64,000 nucleotides of DNA, taken from NCBI GenBank assembly GCA_965206195.1, contig CBDBIZ010000011.1, positions 744,001 through 808,000 on the forward strand, in the 5' to 3' direction. The notes under the pieces are model-generated. The model did not search any database. It was not told the origin of the DNA and saw only the letters and a program-made list of their open reading frames with translations. The stretch comes from JAAOIF01 sp965206195. Its GTDB lineage: Bacteria; Pseudomonadota; Gammaproteobacteria; PS1; Pseudothioglobaceae. A program made the position numbers and the translations under genes. Shown here one piece after another: positions 1 through 10,561 of this stretch (its first letter is position 1; each line of letters opens with the position of its first letter).

Positions 1-32
1 TTTTTTCGATTTTTATTTGTCCGTTCTACATT

Positions 33-3000
33 ATGAAAAACCAACTATTACACCTGCCAAAAGCACAAGGTCTTTACCATCCAAACAACGAAAAGGAGAG
101 CTGTGGTATTGGCTTTATTGCGCATATTAAAGGGCAGCCGTCCCGCCAAATTACTGTTGATGCGCTGGAAATGTTGGCGCGCATGGATCACCGTGGCGGC
201 TGCGGCTGCGAGTCTAACACCGGCGATGGCGCAGGCATTCTGACCAATATCCCACACGATTTTTTTGTAGCAGAAATCAAGCGTTTATTTGCTATTAATG
301 CTGAAAAAGGCGCTTATGGCATAGGTAATGTTTTTCTGCCACAAGACCATGCACAAAGGACGCACTGCATGGAGTTATTGGAAAAATGCATTACCGCGCA
401 AAAACAAACCTTGGTGGGCTGGCGCGATGTGCCAATTGATGCGGACAAAGCCGATGTTGGCGATATTGCTAGACAATCTCAGCCAATTATCAAACAATTA
501 ATCATACAAAGTGCCAACGGGGTTGACAATAAAGCCTTTGAGCGCGCTTTGTTTATTATCAAAAAACAAGCCTCAAACACAATTCGCACCGATACCTCGC
601 TCTCACAAGGCTTGTTGTTTTATATCTGCAGCCTATCCACCAGTGTGATTATTTACAAAGGTATGTTGATGGGGTCACAATTACTTGACTTTTACCCCGA
701 TTTATCCAACTCTCAATACACCACTTACTTGGCGATGGTGCATTCGCGTTTTTCAACCAATACTTTTCCATCTTGGGATCGCGCCCAGCCTTGTCGCTAT
801 ATGTCACACAATGGTGAAATCAACACCCGCCAAGGCAATTACAACTGGATGCGCGCTCGAGAAGGCGCATTAAAAAGCGCTTTATTTCAAGAGGATTTAC
901 ATAAAACCTTGCCAGTGATTGAAACTGACGTATCTGATTCAGGTGGTTTTGACAATGTATTAGAATTCTTAATGATGAATGGTCGTTCCTTGCAAGAGGC
1001 GGTTTTGATGATGGTGCCTGAAGCTTGGCAGAACGACAACAATATGAATGCTGAAAAAAAAGCATTTTATGAATACTTTGCCAACGTAATGGAGCCGTGG
1101 GATGGTCCTGCCTCCGTTGCATTTACTGATGGTCACTACATTGGTGCGGTATTGGATCGTAACGGCTTGCGTCCTTCACGTTTTTATCTAACCCATGATG
1201 AACGTGTGATTATGGCATCAGAGGTTGGTGTGGTTGATGTGGCAGCTGACAACATCAAAACCAAAGGCAGATTACGCCCGGGCAAGATGTTCCTAGTTGA
1301 TTTTGACAAGGGTGAGCTGGTTGATGACGAGACGATTAAACTTGAACTTGCCACAAAAAACCCTTATCAAGACTGGCTAAATAATCAAACAATTCACTTG
1401 TCAGAACTTAGCTGCAAACAAGAGGCGCACGGGTTTCATCCTGAGTCGTTGATGCATCGTCTCAAAACATTTGGCTACAGCACTGAGACCCTACAGTTTA
1501 TGTTGTTGCCACTGGTGAACGAATTGCGCGATCCAGTCGGATCAATGGGTAATGACTCAGCACTTGCTTGCCTGAGCGAGCAATCACGCATTATTTATGA
1601 CTATTTTAAGCAGTTATTTGCTCAAGTTACCAACCCGGCGATTGATTCAATTCGTGAGGAAGTAGTGATGTCGTTGCGTTGTTCGATTGGTCCAGAGGGA
1701 AATTTGCTCAGCAACAAGGCTGAAAACGCACATCGCCTAATCATTGAACACCCTATTTTGACCAATGAAGAAATGGCAGCGCTACGTTATTGCAACCATC
1801 GTGGTTGGAGTGCTAAAACCATTGATATTACTTACGACATCAATGAAAATAAAAAAATTGTTGAGCGCCTAGATAAGGTTTGCAAACAAGGCTCACAAGC
1901 TATTCAAGACGGGCACTCGTTGGTAATTCTATCAGACCGTAATGTGGGTGAAAATCGTGTACCTATGAGCGCCTTGCTGTCTTCTGCCGCACTACATCGA
2001 CATTTAGTGGCCAGCCACCAACGTACACAAGTGGGTATTATTGTTGAAACTGGTGAGGCACGCGAAGTGCACCATTTTTGTCTATTAACTGGGTTTGGCG
2101 TCGATGCCGTTAACCCATATTTGGCTTTTGAAGCACTCTGGCAAGCACGCCGAGATGCCATGATCGACATCGAAAGCGATGAGGCAATTATTAATGCCTA
2201 CCGCAAGGGTGTTGGCAAAGGCATGCTTAAAGTCATGGCAAAGATGGGGATTTCTACCTTAGCGTCTTATAAGGGCGCACAAATTTTTGAAGCACTTGGT
2301 TTAGCGCCTGAAGTGATGGAAAAATGCTTCTTTGAAACCGCATCTCGTATCAAAGGCGTGGATTTTGATCTGTTGCAAGCAGAAGCTGAAAAACGCCATA
2401 AAAATGCTTATCAGGCTGATAATCTTGACAATTTAGGCCATTATCATTGGCGTAGTGGCGGTGAATCTCATATGTGGGAGCCACAAACCATTACCAACTT
2501 ACAACTTGCTGCTCGCAATAATGATGAAGACGCTTATTGGGCATTTGCCAAGCGCGCCAATGAAGAAGGTACGCGCAACTGTACACTGCGCGGTTTAATG
2601 GCGTTTAAAAAAGGCGACTCAATAACTATTGATGAGGTAGAAACAGCTCAAACAATCGTCAAACGCTTTGCCACAGGAGCGATGAGTTTTGGTTCTATTT
2701 CTGCCGAATCTCATGAATCCTTGGCCATTGCCATGAATCGTCTCGGGGGTAAGTCTAATACGGGCGAGGGTGGCGAGGACTCTAAACGTTGGACGCCAGA
2801 CGAAAATGGTGATTCACGCAAATCTGCCATCAAACAAGTGGCTTCAGGACGCTTTGGGGTAACCATTGATTATCTAAACAACGCTGATGAGCTTCAAATT
2901 AAAGTCTCGCAAGGAGCAAAACCAGGTGAAGGTGGTGAACTACCTGGTGGTAAAGTGGATGAAGATATTGCAAAAATCCGTCATTCAACTCCAGGTGTGG

Positions 3001-4532
3001 GGTTAATTTCACCACCACCTCATCATGATATTTATTCGATTGAAGATTTATCACAACTGATTTTTGACCTAAAACGTGCTAATCCAGCGGCGCGCATTAG
3101 CGTGAAACTTGCGGCTGAAGTTGGCGTTGGTACGGTTGCCGCTGGCGTTACCAAGGCAAAATCCGACCATATTGTGATTGCAGGTCACGATGGTGGCACA
3201 GGTGCATCGCCACTTACCTCAATTAAACACGCAGGTCTGCCGTGGGAGTTGGGTTTGGCAGAAACTCACCAAACCTTGGTGATAAACGATTTACGCTCGC
3301 GCGTGACTCTTCAAACTGACGGACAACTAAAGACAGGTCGTGATGTTGCCATTGCTATATTGCTCGGCGCCGAAGAGTTTGGTTTTTCCACCGCGCCACT
3401 GATTACTTTGGGCTGTATTATGATGCGTAAATGCCACCTAAATACTTGCCCAGTAGGGATTGCCACACAAGATAAAGCGCTGCGCAAGAAATTTACTGGC
3501 AAGCCAGAGCATGTGGTCAACTATTTGTTTATGGTTGCACAGGAGTTGCGCCTAATTATGGCACAGTTGGGCTTTAAAACCGTGAATGAAATGATTGGTC
3601 GTGTTGATATGCTGGAAATGGATAAGGCAATTAAACATTGGAAACAAAGCACTATTAATTTAGATGCGCTACTAGCAACTGCACAAAAGCCTAATAAAGA
3701 TACTGGCACCTACCAAAGCATCATGCAAGACCATCAGCTAGATTTACAGCTTGACAATACACTGATTAAGCAAGCAAAAGCAGCCATTACCAACAATCAA
3801 AAAGTGCAATTTAATGCTACCATTAGCAATATTGATCGTAGCGTTGGGGCGATGTTGTCCTCGCATATCGTTAAAACCCGTGTTGGCAATAATCTAGCTG
3901 ACGATAGTATCTACATTAACCTTACAGGATCAGCTGGTCAATCATTAGGTGCGTTTTTGGCGCGCGGTGTTACGCTTGAAGTTGAGGGTGATGCGAATGA
4001 TTATGTTGCAAAAGGACTATCAGGTGGTCGAGTAATTGTCTATCCGCCGAAAAACTCCACCTTTAAAGCGGCAACAGAGATTATTGCTGGCAATGTTTGT
4101 GGTTATGGTGCTACAGGCGGAGAAATTTACTTATCAGGGCAAGTGGCAGAGCGTTTTTGTGTGCGCAACTCAGGCGCGGTTGCCGTGGTCGAGGGTGTGG
4201 GAGACCACGGTTGCGAATATATGACTGGTGGCCGGGCTATTATCTTAGGTGAAGTTGGTCGTAATTTTGGTGCTGGTATGAGTGGTGGTATCGCTTATAT
4301 TTATAATCCTAACAAAACTTTCGAAGCACTGGCTAACCGAGCCATGATTGACCTTGATCCGATGGATGACGCGGCGCAAAAAGAACTGCATCAGTATCTG
4401 TCAAATCATGCACAATTTACTGGCTCTAGCATTGCGCAACACATTATCGAACATTGGAATGATGAGCTGCAACATTTTGTTAAGGCTATGCCTAAAGATT
4501 TCAAACGGGTATTGAATAAAGAGAGTAATTAG
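33..4532 (+). CDS. gltB: Glutamate synthase (GOGAT), large subunit
   Basis: The alpha subunit of NADPH-type glutamate synthase makes two glutamates from glutamine and 2-oxoglutarate. At 1499 residues it has the usual family length. After a short propeptide-like stretch comes the class II glutamine amidotransferase nucleophile (Cys24 in ESCGIGF). The FMN/2-oxoglutarate synthase barrel follows, with the 3Fe-4S cysteines at about 1128, 1134 and 1139 (CIMMRKCHLNTC), and a C-terminal glycine-rich beta-helix ends the protein. The ATG at 33 is the only start that leaves the expected propeptide before Cys24. The small subunit gltD is not downstream (folA follows on the other strand); it may lie upstream of the window or elsewhere. 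Identity is certain from the motifs. Confidence 0.97.
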   Translation: MKNQLLHLPKAQGLYHPNNEKESCGIGFIAHIKGQPSRQITVDALEMLARMDHRGGCGCESNTGDGAGILTNIPHDFFVAEIKRLFAINAEKGAYGIGNVFLPQDHAQRTHCMELLEKCITAQKQTLVGWRDVPIDADKADVGDIARQSQPIIKQLIIQSANGVDNKAFERALFIIKKQASNTIRTDTSLSQGLLFYICSLSTSVIIYKGMLMGSQLLDFYPDLSNSQYTTYLAMVHSRFSTNTFPSWDRAQPCRYMSHNGEINTRQGNYNWMRAREGALKSALFQEDLHKTLPVIETDVSDSGGFDNVLEFLMMNGRSLQEAVLMMVPEAWQNDNNMNAEKKAFYEYFANVMEPWDGPASVAFTDGHYIGAVLDRNGLRPSRFYLTHDERVIMASEVGVVDVAADNIKTKGRLRPGKMFLVDFDKGELVDDETIKLELATKNPYQDWLNNQTIHLSELSCKQEAHGFHPESLMHRLKTFGYSTETLQFMLLPLVNELRDPVGSMGNDSALACLSEQSRIIYDYFKQLFAQVTNPAIDSIREEVVMSLRCSIGPEGNLLSNKAENAHRLIIEHPILTNEEMAALRYCNHRGWSAKTIDITYDINENKKIVERLDKVCKQGSQAIQDGHSLVILSDRNVGENRVPMSALLSSAALHRHLVASHQRTQVGIIVETGEAREVHHFCLLTGFGVDAVNPYLAFEALWQARRDAMIDIESDEAIINAYRKGVGKGMLKVMAKMGISTLASYKGAQIFEALGLAPEVMEKCFFETASRIKGVDFDLLQAEAEKRHKNAYQADNLDNLGHYHWRSGGESHMWEPQTITNLQLAARNNDEDAYWAFAKRANEEGTRNCTLRGLMAFKKGDSITIDEVETAQTIVKRFATGAMSFGSISAESHESLAIAMNRLGGKSNTGEGGEDSKRWTPDENGDSRKSAIKQVASGRFGVTIDYLNNADELQIKVSQGAKPGEGGELPGGKVDEDIAKIRHSTPGVGLISPPPHHDIYSIEDLSQLIFDLKRANPAARISVKLAAEVGVGTVAAGVTKAKSDHIVIAGHDGGTGASPLTSIKHAGLPWELGLAETHQTLVINDLRSRVTLQTDGQLKTGRDVAIAILLGAEEFGFSTAPLITLGCIMMRKCHLNTCPVGIATQDKALRKKFTGKPEHVVNYLFMVAQELRLIMAQLGFKTVNEMIGRVDMLEMDKAIKHWKQSTINLDALLATAQKPNKDTGTYQSIMQDHQLDLQLDNTLIKQAKAAITNNQKVQFNATISNIDRSVGAMLSSHIVKTRVGNNLADDSIYINLTGSAGQSLGAFLARGVTLEVEGDANDYVAKGLSGGRVIVYPPKNSTFKAATEIIAGNVCGYGATGGEIYLSGQVAERFCVRNSGAVAVVEGVGDHGCEYMTGGRAIILGEVGRNFGAGMSGGIAYIYNPNKTFEALANRAMIDLDPMDDAAQKELHQYLSNHAQFTGSSIAQHIIEHWNDELQHFVKAMPKDFKRVLNKESN

Positions 4533-4644
4533 GGCTAAAGATTCATTAATTATTGCTGTGTAAAAAGATGTTTTGGTTCTCAAGTTAATAACAGCTTGCT
4601 AAAATTAAAATGTTTATTGCGCCAAGGCCAACTAATCGTTTGTC

Positions 4645-4670
4645 AAAGCCTGTTTCCTGACTGGCTTTTT
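4645..4670 (+). terminator. Possible rho-independent terminator after gltB
   Basis: AAAGCC and GGCTTT form a six-pair stem around a 12-nt loop, followed by a T-run, about 110 bases past the gltB stop and before the convergent folA end. The stem is short, so confidence is moderate. Confidence 0.4.
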
Positions 4671-4729
4671 GGTTGTTTGGAAAAAACCTGTTGCCTTAAA
4701 TGCAACTATCTTTAGGCTATCTTCTGTTA

Positions 4730-5215
4730 TCATTTTCTATCCAAAGCCACAAAGTCGTAATGATGTGGGTTGTGCTTGTCTGGCAAATGAGATTTGCGGT
4801 AAACCTCTTCAAAGTCACTGCTGACAAACGCTGGGAAATAAGTATCGCCTGTAAAAACACCATCAATTTTAGTAATGTAGAGTCTGTCAGCCATAGGTAA
4901 CATTTGCTCATACAAGGAAGCACCGCCCATCACCATCACCTCTACTTGATTTTTTAGGCTGTGTAGCGCCACATCAATATCAGACATGACCTCACAGCCA
5001 TTAGCCTTAAAATCGGCATTAGCGCTGATAACGATGTTACGACGGTTGGGTAGAGGTTTGCCGATTGACTGATAGGTTTTGCGCCCCATCAGCACAGTTT
5101 TACCCGTTGTCATTTGCTTAAAATATGCCAAATCGGCTGGCAGACGCCAAGGCAGGGCGTTGTTTTTGCCGATAAGCTGGTTGTCGTCCATTGCTACAAT
5201 AATAGATAAGCGCAT
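4730..5215 (-). CDS. folA: Dihydrofolate reductase
   Basis: Reduces dihydrofolate to tetrahydrofolate with NADPH in the cytoplasm. The 161-residue protein begins MRLSIIVAMDDNQLIG and carries the family's conserved N-terminal PWRLPADLAYF, the MGRKTYQSIG NADPH-loop motif and the MVMGGASLYEQ motif. The reading frame stays open 26 codons upstream, but the family alignment and the divergent maf gene favour the ATG at 5213-5215. It is convergent with gltB and divergent from maf, with 56 bases between start codons for both promoters. No thymidylate synthase gene is adjacent. Confidence 0.95.
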   Translation of the reverse strand: MRLSIIVAMDDNQLIGKNNALPWRLPADLAYFKQMTTGKTVLMGRKTYQSIGKPLPNRRNIVISANADFKANGCEVMSDIDVALHSLKNQVEVMVMGGASLYEQMLPMADRLYITKIDGVFTGDTYFPAFVSSDFEEVYRKSHLPDKHNPHHYDFVALDRK

Positions 5216-5271
5216 TGTGCAAGTCTTTGAATAAAGTAAAATGTAGTATTTTACAAATATTGTTAATTTTG

Positions 5272-5850
5272 GTGTCATTAATTCTTGCTTCATCTTCGCC
5301 TTTTAGAAAAGCACTGCTACAAAAGCTGGGGCTGAGGTTTACAATATGCGCACCTGATATTGAGGAATCAAGACAAAATGATGAAACGCCTGAACAGTTG
5401 GTGTATCGCTTGGCAGAAGAAAAAGCACGTAAAGTGGCAATTGAAAAAACAGGATTGATTATTGCCTCAGACCAAGTGGCAGTGTTGAATGGTGATATTT
5501 TAACCAAGCCTTATACTCATCAAAACGCTGTTAAGCAACTGCAACAAAGCGCTGGCAATATGCTTACTTTTCTCACCAGTTTGTCGCTTTTAAACACAAA
5601 TAGCAACAACATCCAAACCATTGTTGAGCCTTTTAAAGTGATGTTTAAACATTTAAGTAGCGAACAAATCGAGTATTATCTAAAAAAAGAGCGGCCTTAT
5701 GGCTGTGCGGGCAGTTTTAAATCTGAGGGTTTGGGCATTGGTTTAATTGAGCGCTTAGAGGGCAATGACTTGAACGCTTTAATTGGTTTGCCATTGATTC
5801 AACTAATCAAAATGCTGAGCAATGAAGGTGTTGATATTTTGAGCGATTAA
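5272..5850 (+). CDS. Maf-family nucleotide pyrophosphatase (YceF-like)
   Basis: Maf/HAM1-fold enzymes hydrolyse modified or canonical nucleoside triphosphates to monophosphates. The SLILASSSPFRK N-terminus, the EKARKVA segment and SDQVAVLNG are diagnostic. The SDQ form with Gln matches the YceF branch (7-methyl-GTP pyrophosphatase) rather than the dTTP/UTP-type YhdE branch, which has SDT. I choose the GTG at 5272, because family proteins start only a few residues before LASSS; a TTG lies one codon earlier. The open frame extends back to 5215 but would then share promoter sequence with folA. It lies 17 bases ahead of mfd and is probably co-transcribed. Confidence 0.88.
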   Translation: MSLILASSSPFRKALLQKLGLRFTICAPDIEESRQNDETPEQLVYRLAEEKARKVAIEKTGLIIASDQVAVLNGDILTKPYTHQNAVKQLQQSAGNMLTFLTSLSLLNTNSNNIQTIVEPFKVMFKHLSSEQIEYYLKKERPYGCAGSFKSEGLGIGLIERLEGNDLNALIGLPLIQLIKMLSNEGVDILSD

Positions 5851-5867
5851 AACACTGGCGTATCATA

Positions 5868-8800
5868 ATGTCTTACCTGTATTCACAAAACGCCTTATCG
5901 CCTCAATCAGGGCAAAAGGCATATTGGGGCGGTCTGTATGGTAGCGCACAGGCTCTGGCTTTAATTGAGTTTGCCCAGCAACAAAGCCAAGTTGTTTTAG
6001 TCATTGCTAATGACATCAGCCAATGTCAACAACTGTATCAATCATTACAGTTTTACAATCAAAACTTAGACATTCTTAGGTTTGATAGTTGGGAGGTCTT
6101 GGCTTTTGATCATTTTTCACCACACCCAGACATTACTTCTAGTCGACTCAAAACTTTATCCAAACTGGATAACTTAATAAGCGGCATTGTCATTACCACG
6201 TTAGAATCGTTATTGCAACGAATTTGCCCTTTGTCTTTTATTCAACAATACAGTTTTAATCTGCAAGTAGGCGACAGCTTAGAGCCGCAAAGTTTTGTCA
6301 AAAAGCTGCTCAAAATTGGCTATCAGCGTGTGACCACGGTGAGGGAACATGGCGAATTTAATATTAAAGGCTCGCTTATTGATTTATACCCAATGGGGGC
6401 AAGGGCACCTTGCCGGCTTGATTTATTGGATGCAGAAATTGAATCGATGCGCACATTTGATGCCCGTACGCAACGCTCGATTGAAGGTGTTCAGCATACT
6501 ACATTGTTACCTGCCAGAGAGTTTTCGACCGATGCAGATAGTATTGCAATGTTTAAAAATAAATACCAACAAAGTTTTGGCAATAGCGATGACTTTATTT
6601 TTACCGAAGTCAGTGAATCACGCTTGCCGAATGGCATTGAATTTTACTTGCCGTTATTCTTTGCTGAAACCAGCAGCCTATTTGATTACCTGCCCGACAA
6701 CACCGTTATTGCCTTACAACAAGGCTTCAACAGCTTGGTAGAGATAACTTTTGATGAAATTCAAGCTCGGCACGAACAGGCGCTTGGTCATTTAGACCGC
6801 CCCCCTTTGCCAATCTGGCAAGTTTTTTTAAGCAAAGACAGGCTGTTTGGCAGTCTTAAATCAAGCCAGCAGTTGGTTATTGGCACTGCAAAACTAAGTG
6901 CTCGGCAAAACGGGCTGAATTTTGCCAGTAGCCTATTGCCACCTTTGTCTATTCAGGCACAAAACAAAAGTCCGCTGGTCAAGTTGCTAAATTTTGCTCA
7001 AACATTTACCGGCAGAATACTGATTGTTTGCGGATCTGTGGGGCGTCAAAGCGTGCTGATGGATTTGCTCACAAACCATAATATAGACCCAAACCCTGTT
7101 GAGAATTGGGCGGCATTTGTACAAAGCCAATTTGTACTGTGTATTAGTCACGGCAACCTAAGCGAAGGTTTGTTGATTAAAGACATTGCTATTATTGCCG
7201 AGGCCCATTTATTTGGCGCTGATGTCGTGCAGCAACAAAGACGTAGGCGCGCCAAACACAAAGATTTTGATGAAGCGATTAAAAGTTTGGTTGAAGTTCA
7301 AACGGGTGACCCGATTGTACATGAACACTACGGCGTGGGTCGTTATCTCGGGCTAAAAACTCAAGTTTTTGACGACTTAGCACAAGACTTTTTAGTCTTA
7401 GAATATGCAGATAACTCAAAGCTAATGGTGCCAATGACCTCGCTGAATTTGATTTCTCGCTATTCGGGTGCGTCAGCTGAATTTGCACCGCTGCACAAAT
7501 TGGGCACCAGCCAATGGCGCAAAGCCAAAGAAAGAGTCAAAGAAGCGCTGCATGACATCGCTGCTGAATTGTTAGAAATTTACGCCAAACGCCAAGCACA
7601 AAATGGCTTTGCTTTTCCTGCGCCAAGTGACGCTTATTCGGCATTTGTTACTGGCTTTGCCTTTGAAGAAACCCCAGACCAACTCAAAACCATGGGCGAG
7701 GTATTGGCAGACATGCAATCAAATAAACCAATGGACAGATTAGTCTGTGGCGATGTTGGTTTTGGCAAAACTGAAATTGCCATGCGCGCGGCATTCTTAG
7801 CCGTAGAAGCGGGCAAGCAAGTGGCAATATTGGTGCCAACCACTTTGCTGGCGAATCAGCATTATCAATCTTTCAAAGATCGGATGGTTCAGTACCCGAT
7901 TGAGATCTGCGCGTTATCGCGCTTTCAAACTGGCAAACAACAAACACAGATTAAAACACAATTAGAAAACGGCAAAGTGGATATTGTTATTGGTACGCAC
8001 AAGCTGATTCAAGGCAGAATTAAATATAAAAACCTTGGCTTGGTAATTATTGACGAAGAACATCGTTTTGGGGTTAAACAAAAAGAAACATTGAAAAAGC
8101 TGCGCGGGCAAAGTGACATTCTTACCATGACTGCTACGCCAATTCCACGTACACTTAATATGGCATTAGGGTCTTTACGGGAGCTTTCCGTCATTGCCAC
8201 GCCGCCACAGGGACGCAGTGCGATTCAGACTTTTGTCAATGAGTGGAGTGATGACACCATTATTGAGGCGTGCTCACGAGAATTGCACCGCGGCGGGCAA
8301 ATATTCGTGCTGCACAATGATATTGATTCAATCGATAACATGGCGCAAAATTTAAAATCATTGATGTCAAACGCACAAGTGCGTATTGCCCACGGACAAA
8401 TGCCGAGTAAAGAGCTTGAACATATTATGAGTGATTTTTATCATGCGCGCTTTCAAATTTTGGTCTGTACCACTATTATTGAAACTGGTATTGATATTCC
8501 TAACGCTAACACCATCATCATTAACAATGCACAAAATTTTGGCTTGGCGCAACTCCATCAATTACGCGGTCGAGTTGGGCGTTCACACCATCGAGCTTAT
8601 GCTTATTTGGTGATTAAATCACATCAATCCTTAAGCAAAAATGCTAAAAAGCGCTTAGAGGCGGTGGAATCCTTAGAAGAGTTGGGTGCTGGCTTTATGT
8701 TAGCCAACCATGATTTGGAAATTCGTGGTGCGGGGGATTTGCTTGGTGATAATCAATCGGGCAAAATCAGTGAAATTGGCTTTAACCTCTACCAAGACCT

Positions 8801-9335
8801 ACTCAAGCGCACCATTAATGTTATCCGCAAAGGCAAACAAATTAACTTAAACGATGCCATGACCCAGGAAATTCAAATTCACACAGGCTTGGCTTGCATC
8901 ATTCCAAACACTTATTTAAATGATGTGCATGAGCGTTTGGTGTTTTATAAACGCATTGCCAATGCCAAAAACAACCACGAATTGAAAGATTTAAAGATTG
9001 AAATGATTGACCGTTTTGGCCTATTGCCAGATGCAATAACGAATTTATTTGCCAGCACCGCACTCAAACTGTTATGCGAAAAAATAGGCATTGATAAAAT
9101 CAGTATTGTTGATGATAAATTTACTCTCAATTTTGCCAACAACACCAAGATCGAGCCTATTGTGATTATCAAGTTGATTCAAAACCAGCCTAAAACCTAC
9201 CAACTAAAAAGTCAAAATCAATTAATTGTTAAACAAAATATGCCGCAAGATATTGCTCGTATTGAACAAGTAGTAAGCCTGCTAAAAACGCTGAATAATG
9301 AAGTTGGCTGTTTTCTGCCAAACTTAATCAAGTAA
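5868..9335 (+). CDS. mfd: Transcription-repair coupling factor
   Basis: Mfd is a DNA translocase that removes stalled RNA polymerase at lesions and recruits UvrA. The 1155-residue protein has the UvrB-like N-terminal domains, the CarD-like RNA-polymerase-interacting domain around residue 480 (QTGDPIVHEHYGVGRY), the RecG-like motor with Walker A GDVGFGKTE near 625 and DEEHRFG near 728, the TRG motif region, and the C-terminal regulatory domain. Length and domain order are normal. It follows maf closely; about 200 bases of gene-free sequence separate it from the convergent oxidase operon. Confidence 0.97.
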   Translation: MSYLYSQNALSPQSGQKAYWGGLYGSAQALALIEFAQQQSQVVLVIANDISQCQQLYQSLQFYNQNLDILRFDSWEVLAFDHFSPHPDITSSRLKTLSKLDNLISGIVITTLESLLQRICPLSFIQQYSFNLQVGDSLEPQSFVKKLLKIGYQRVTTVREHGEFNIKGSLIDLYPMGARAPCRLDLLDAEIESMRTFDARTQRSIEGVQHTTLLPAREFSTDADSIAMFKNKYQQSFGNSDDFIFTEVSESRLPNGIEFYLPLFFAETSSLFDYLPDNTVIALQQGFNSLVEITFDEIQARHEQALGHLDRPPLPIWQVFLSKDRLFGSLKSSQQLVIGTAKLSARQNGLNFASSLLPPLSIQAQNKSPLVKLLNFAQTFTGRILIVCGSVGRQSVLMDLLTNHNIDPNPVENWAAFVQSQFVLCISHGNLSEGLLIKDIAIIAEAHLFGADVVQQQRRRRAKHKDFDEAIKSLVEVQTGDPIVHEHYGVGRYLGLKTQVFDDLAQDFLVLEYADNSKLMVPMTSLNLISRYSGASAEFAPLHKLGTSQWRKAKERVKEALHDIAAELLEIYAKRQAQNGFAFPAPSDAYSAFVTGFAFEETPDQLKTMGEVLADMQSNKPMDRLVCGDVGFGKTEIAMRAAFLAVEAGKQVAILVPTTLLANQHYQSFKDRMVQYPIEICALSRFQTGKQQTQIKTQLENGKVDIVIGTHKLIQGRIKYKNLGLVIIDEEHRFGVKQKETLKKLRGQSDILTMTATPIPRTLNMALGSLRELSVIATPPQGRSAIQTFVNEWSDDTIIEACSRELHRGGQIFVLHNDIDSIDNMAQNLKSLMSNAQVRIAHGQMPSKELEHIMSDFYHARFQILVCTTIIETGIDIPNANTIIINNAQNFGLAQLHQLRGRVGRSHHRAYAYLVIKSHQSLSKNAKKRLEAVESLEELGAGFMLANHDLEIRGAGDLLGDNQSGKISEIGFNLYQDLLKRTINVIRKGKQINLNDAMTQEIQIHTGLACIIPNTYLNDVHERLVFYKRIANAKNNHELKDLKIEMIDRFGLLPDAITNLFASTALKLLCEKIGIDKISIVDDKFTLNFANNTKIEPIVIIKLIQNQPKTYQLKSQNQLIVKQNMPQDIARIEQVVSLLKTLNNEVGCFLPNLIK

Positions 9336-9470
9336 GAGAAAACAAGAAAAATAGATGTTATTTTTGCTTTTTATTCAACATAATAATCACCTCGAATAAC
9401 AGATTTTTAACGCTGAGTTAAATTGATAAAAGGTTGTCTGATAATTGTCTGCTTTCCAGTTTTTATCAGG

Positions 9471-9516
9471 GGCAAAACTCACCCAATTTTGCCTAGCAAT
9501 TGAGTTGGTGTTTTTC
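9471..9516 (+). terminator. Possible terminator between mfd and the oxidase operon
   Basis: GGCAAAA/TTTTGCC form one hairpin (9471-9493). An overlapping longer imperfect inverted repeat, AAAACTCACC against GGTGTTTTT, ends in a T-run at 9511-9516. It sits between two convergent transcription units and could serve one or both. The alternative pairings make this tentative. Confidence 0.35.
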
Positions 9517-9536
9517 TCAACGATTTAGGGTGAATA

Positions 9537-10226
9537 TTATCGGTTTTTAATCCACAATCTAATGGCAATCACTAGTAACACCAGTGCCATTAAGAACCAT
9601 TGTAATGCGTAGCCTAAGTGCTTATCAACCGAACCATAAAAAGGCTGCCAGTTACGGTAAAAACCGTGCTTCTCTCCTACTTCAAGCTGCGCCAACATAG
9701 GAATAATCTGGTAGCCTGATAATTGCGATATCTGGTTTAAATCAAGTGATTGAATTAACATGGGAAAACCACTACCAACACCTTGCTTTTTGAGTTGAAT
9801 ACGCTGTTTGGGCTTAATTAATTTGACTTTGATGGTAGTTTGAGAATTACCAACCTCAATATCAGCCAATTTAGCACGATTGCCAAACCAAGGCACAAAG
9901 CCTCTATTTACCAAAACAACGTTTTTATCACCCAAGATAAAAGGCGTTAGCACGTAATAACCAGCATTACTGGCTTTGGTTTGATTGTCATAAATAAATT
10001 GCTTGTCTGTGTCATAACGCCCTTTGAGTAAAACCTGATGATGCTCTTTATTGATTAGGTCGCCCGTCGAAACTGATTTGGCACTTTGGCTTTGTGCTTT
10101 GATAATCACACTTTCAATCGCACGTTTTTCATCAGCTCTATCAAGCTGCCAAAAGCCTAACGACAACAGTCCCCACAGAGTAATTAGAATTAAAACCCCT
10201 GGCAGTATAATGGCGCGCTTAATCAT
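9537..10226 (-). CDS. SURF1-family cytochrome oxidase assembly protein
   Basis: SURF1/Shy1 proteins help insert heme into cytochrome c oxidase. The 229-residue protein has the family's two-helix layout: an N-terminal membrane segment just before the WQLDRADEK motif, and a C-terminal one (LGYALQWFLMALVLLVIAIRL). The periplasmic domain includes VLVNRGFVPW. It is the last gene of the oxidase operon and its start overlaps the DUF2909 gene stop by four bases, indicating coupled translation. Confidence 0.93.
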   Translation of the reverse strand: MIKRAIILPGVLILITLWGLLSLGFWQLDRADEKRAIESVIIKAQSQSAKSVSTGDLINKEHHQVLLKGRYDTDKQFIYDNQTKASNAGYYVLTPFILGDKNVVLVNRGFVPWFGNRAKLADIEVGNSQTTIKVKLIKPKQRIQLKKQGVGSGFPMLIQSLDLNQISQLSGYQIIPMLAQLEVGEKHGFYRNWQPFYGSVDKHLGYALQWFLMALVLLVIAIRLWIKNR

Positions 10227-10453
10227 TTATGTGTTGGTGCATCAAACACAACAGTATTTGGCTCAATCCAGCCCATATAGCCAGCAAATAATACCAGTAA
10301 GAATAAAAATACCGATAGCGCAACACGGCTAATTAATGATTTGAACATTTTATCCGAGCCTTGTTTACCACCTTTTACTAGGCCAATTAAACCCAACCCT
10401 AATGCCGCTAGAATGGCGATGATAATTATCACTACGAATACTTCTGTCATCAA
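10223..10453 (-). CDS. DUF2909-type twin-transmembrane small protein
   Basis: This 76-residue protein has two predicted membrane helices (residues about 5-26 and 45-65) joined by a basic loop containing KGGKQGSDKMFKSL. That layout matches the DUF2909 family, normally found between coxC and SURF1 in proteobacterial oxidase clusters, as here. The biochemical role is unknown; a part in oxidase assembly is inferred from position. Confidence 0.75.
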   Translation of the reverse strand: MMTEVFVVIIIIAILAALGLGLIGLVKGGKQGSDKMFKSLISRVALSVFLFLLVLFAGYMGWIEPNTVVFDAPTHK

Positions 10454-10561
10454 GTTTCCCGATTCATTCTAGTAAAAAAAGACCCTTTATTGGAGCCTTA
10501 ATTATATATAAAAAGATGGGTTTATTATATTGTGAACCTTAAAAGGCTAGTTATGGCAAGG

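Noticed and set aside
4700..4923. Short forward and reverse frames over the folA 3' end
   Set aside because: Shadows of the folA coding sequence with no independent support.
5215..5271. Longer maf start giving 211 residues
   Set aside because: The extra N-terminus is hydrophobic, absent from the family, and would overlap the folA promoter; the GTG at 5272 fits better.
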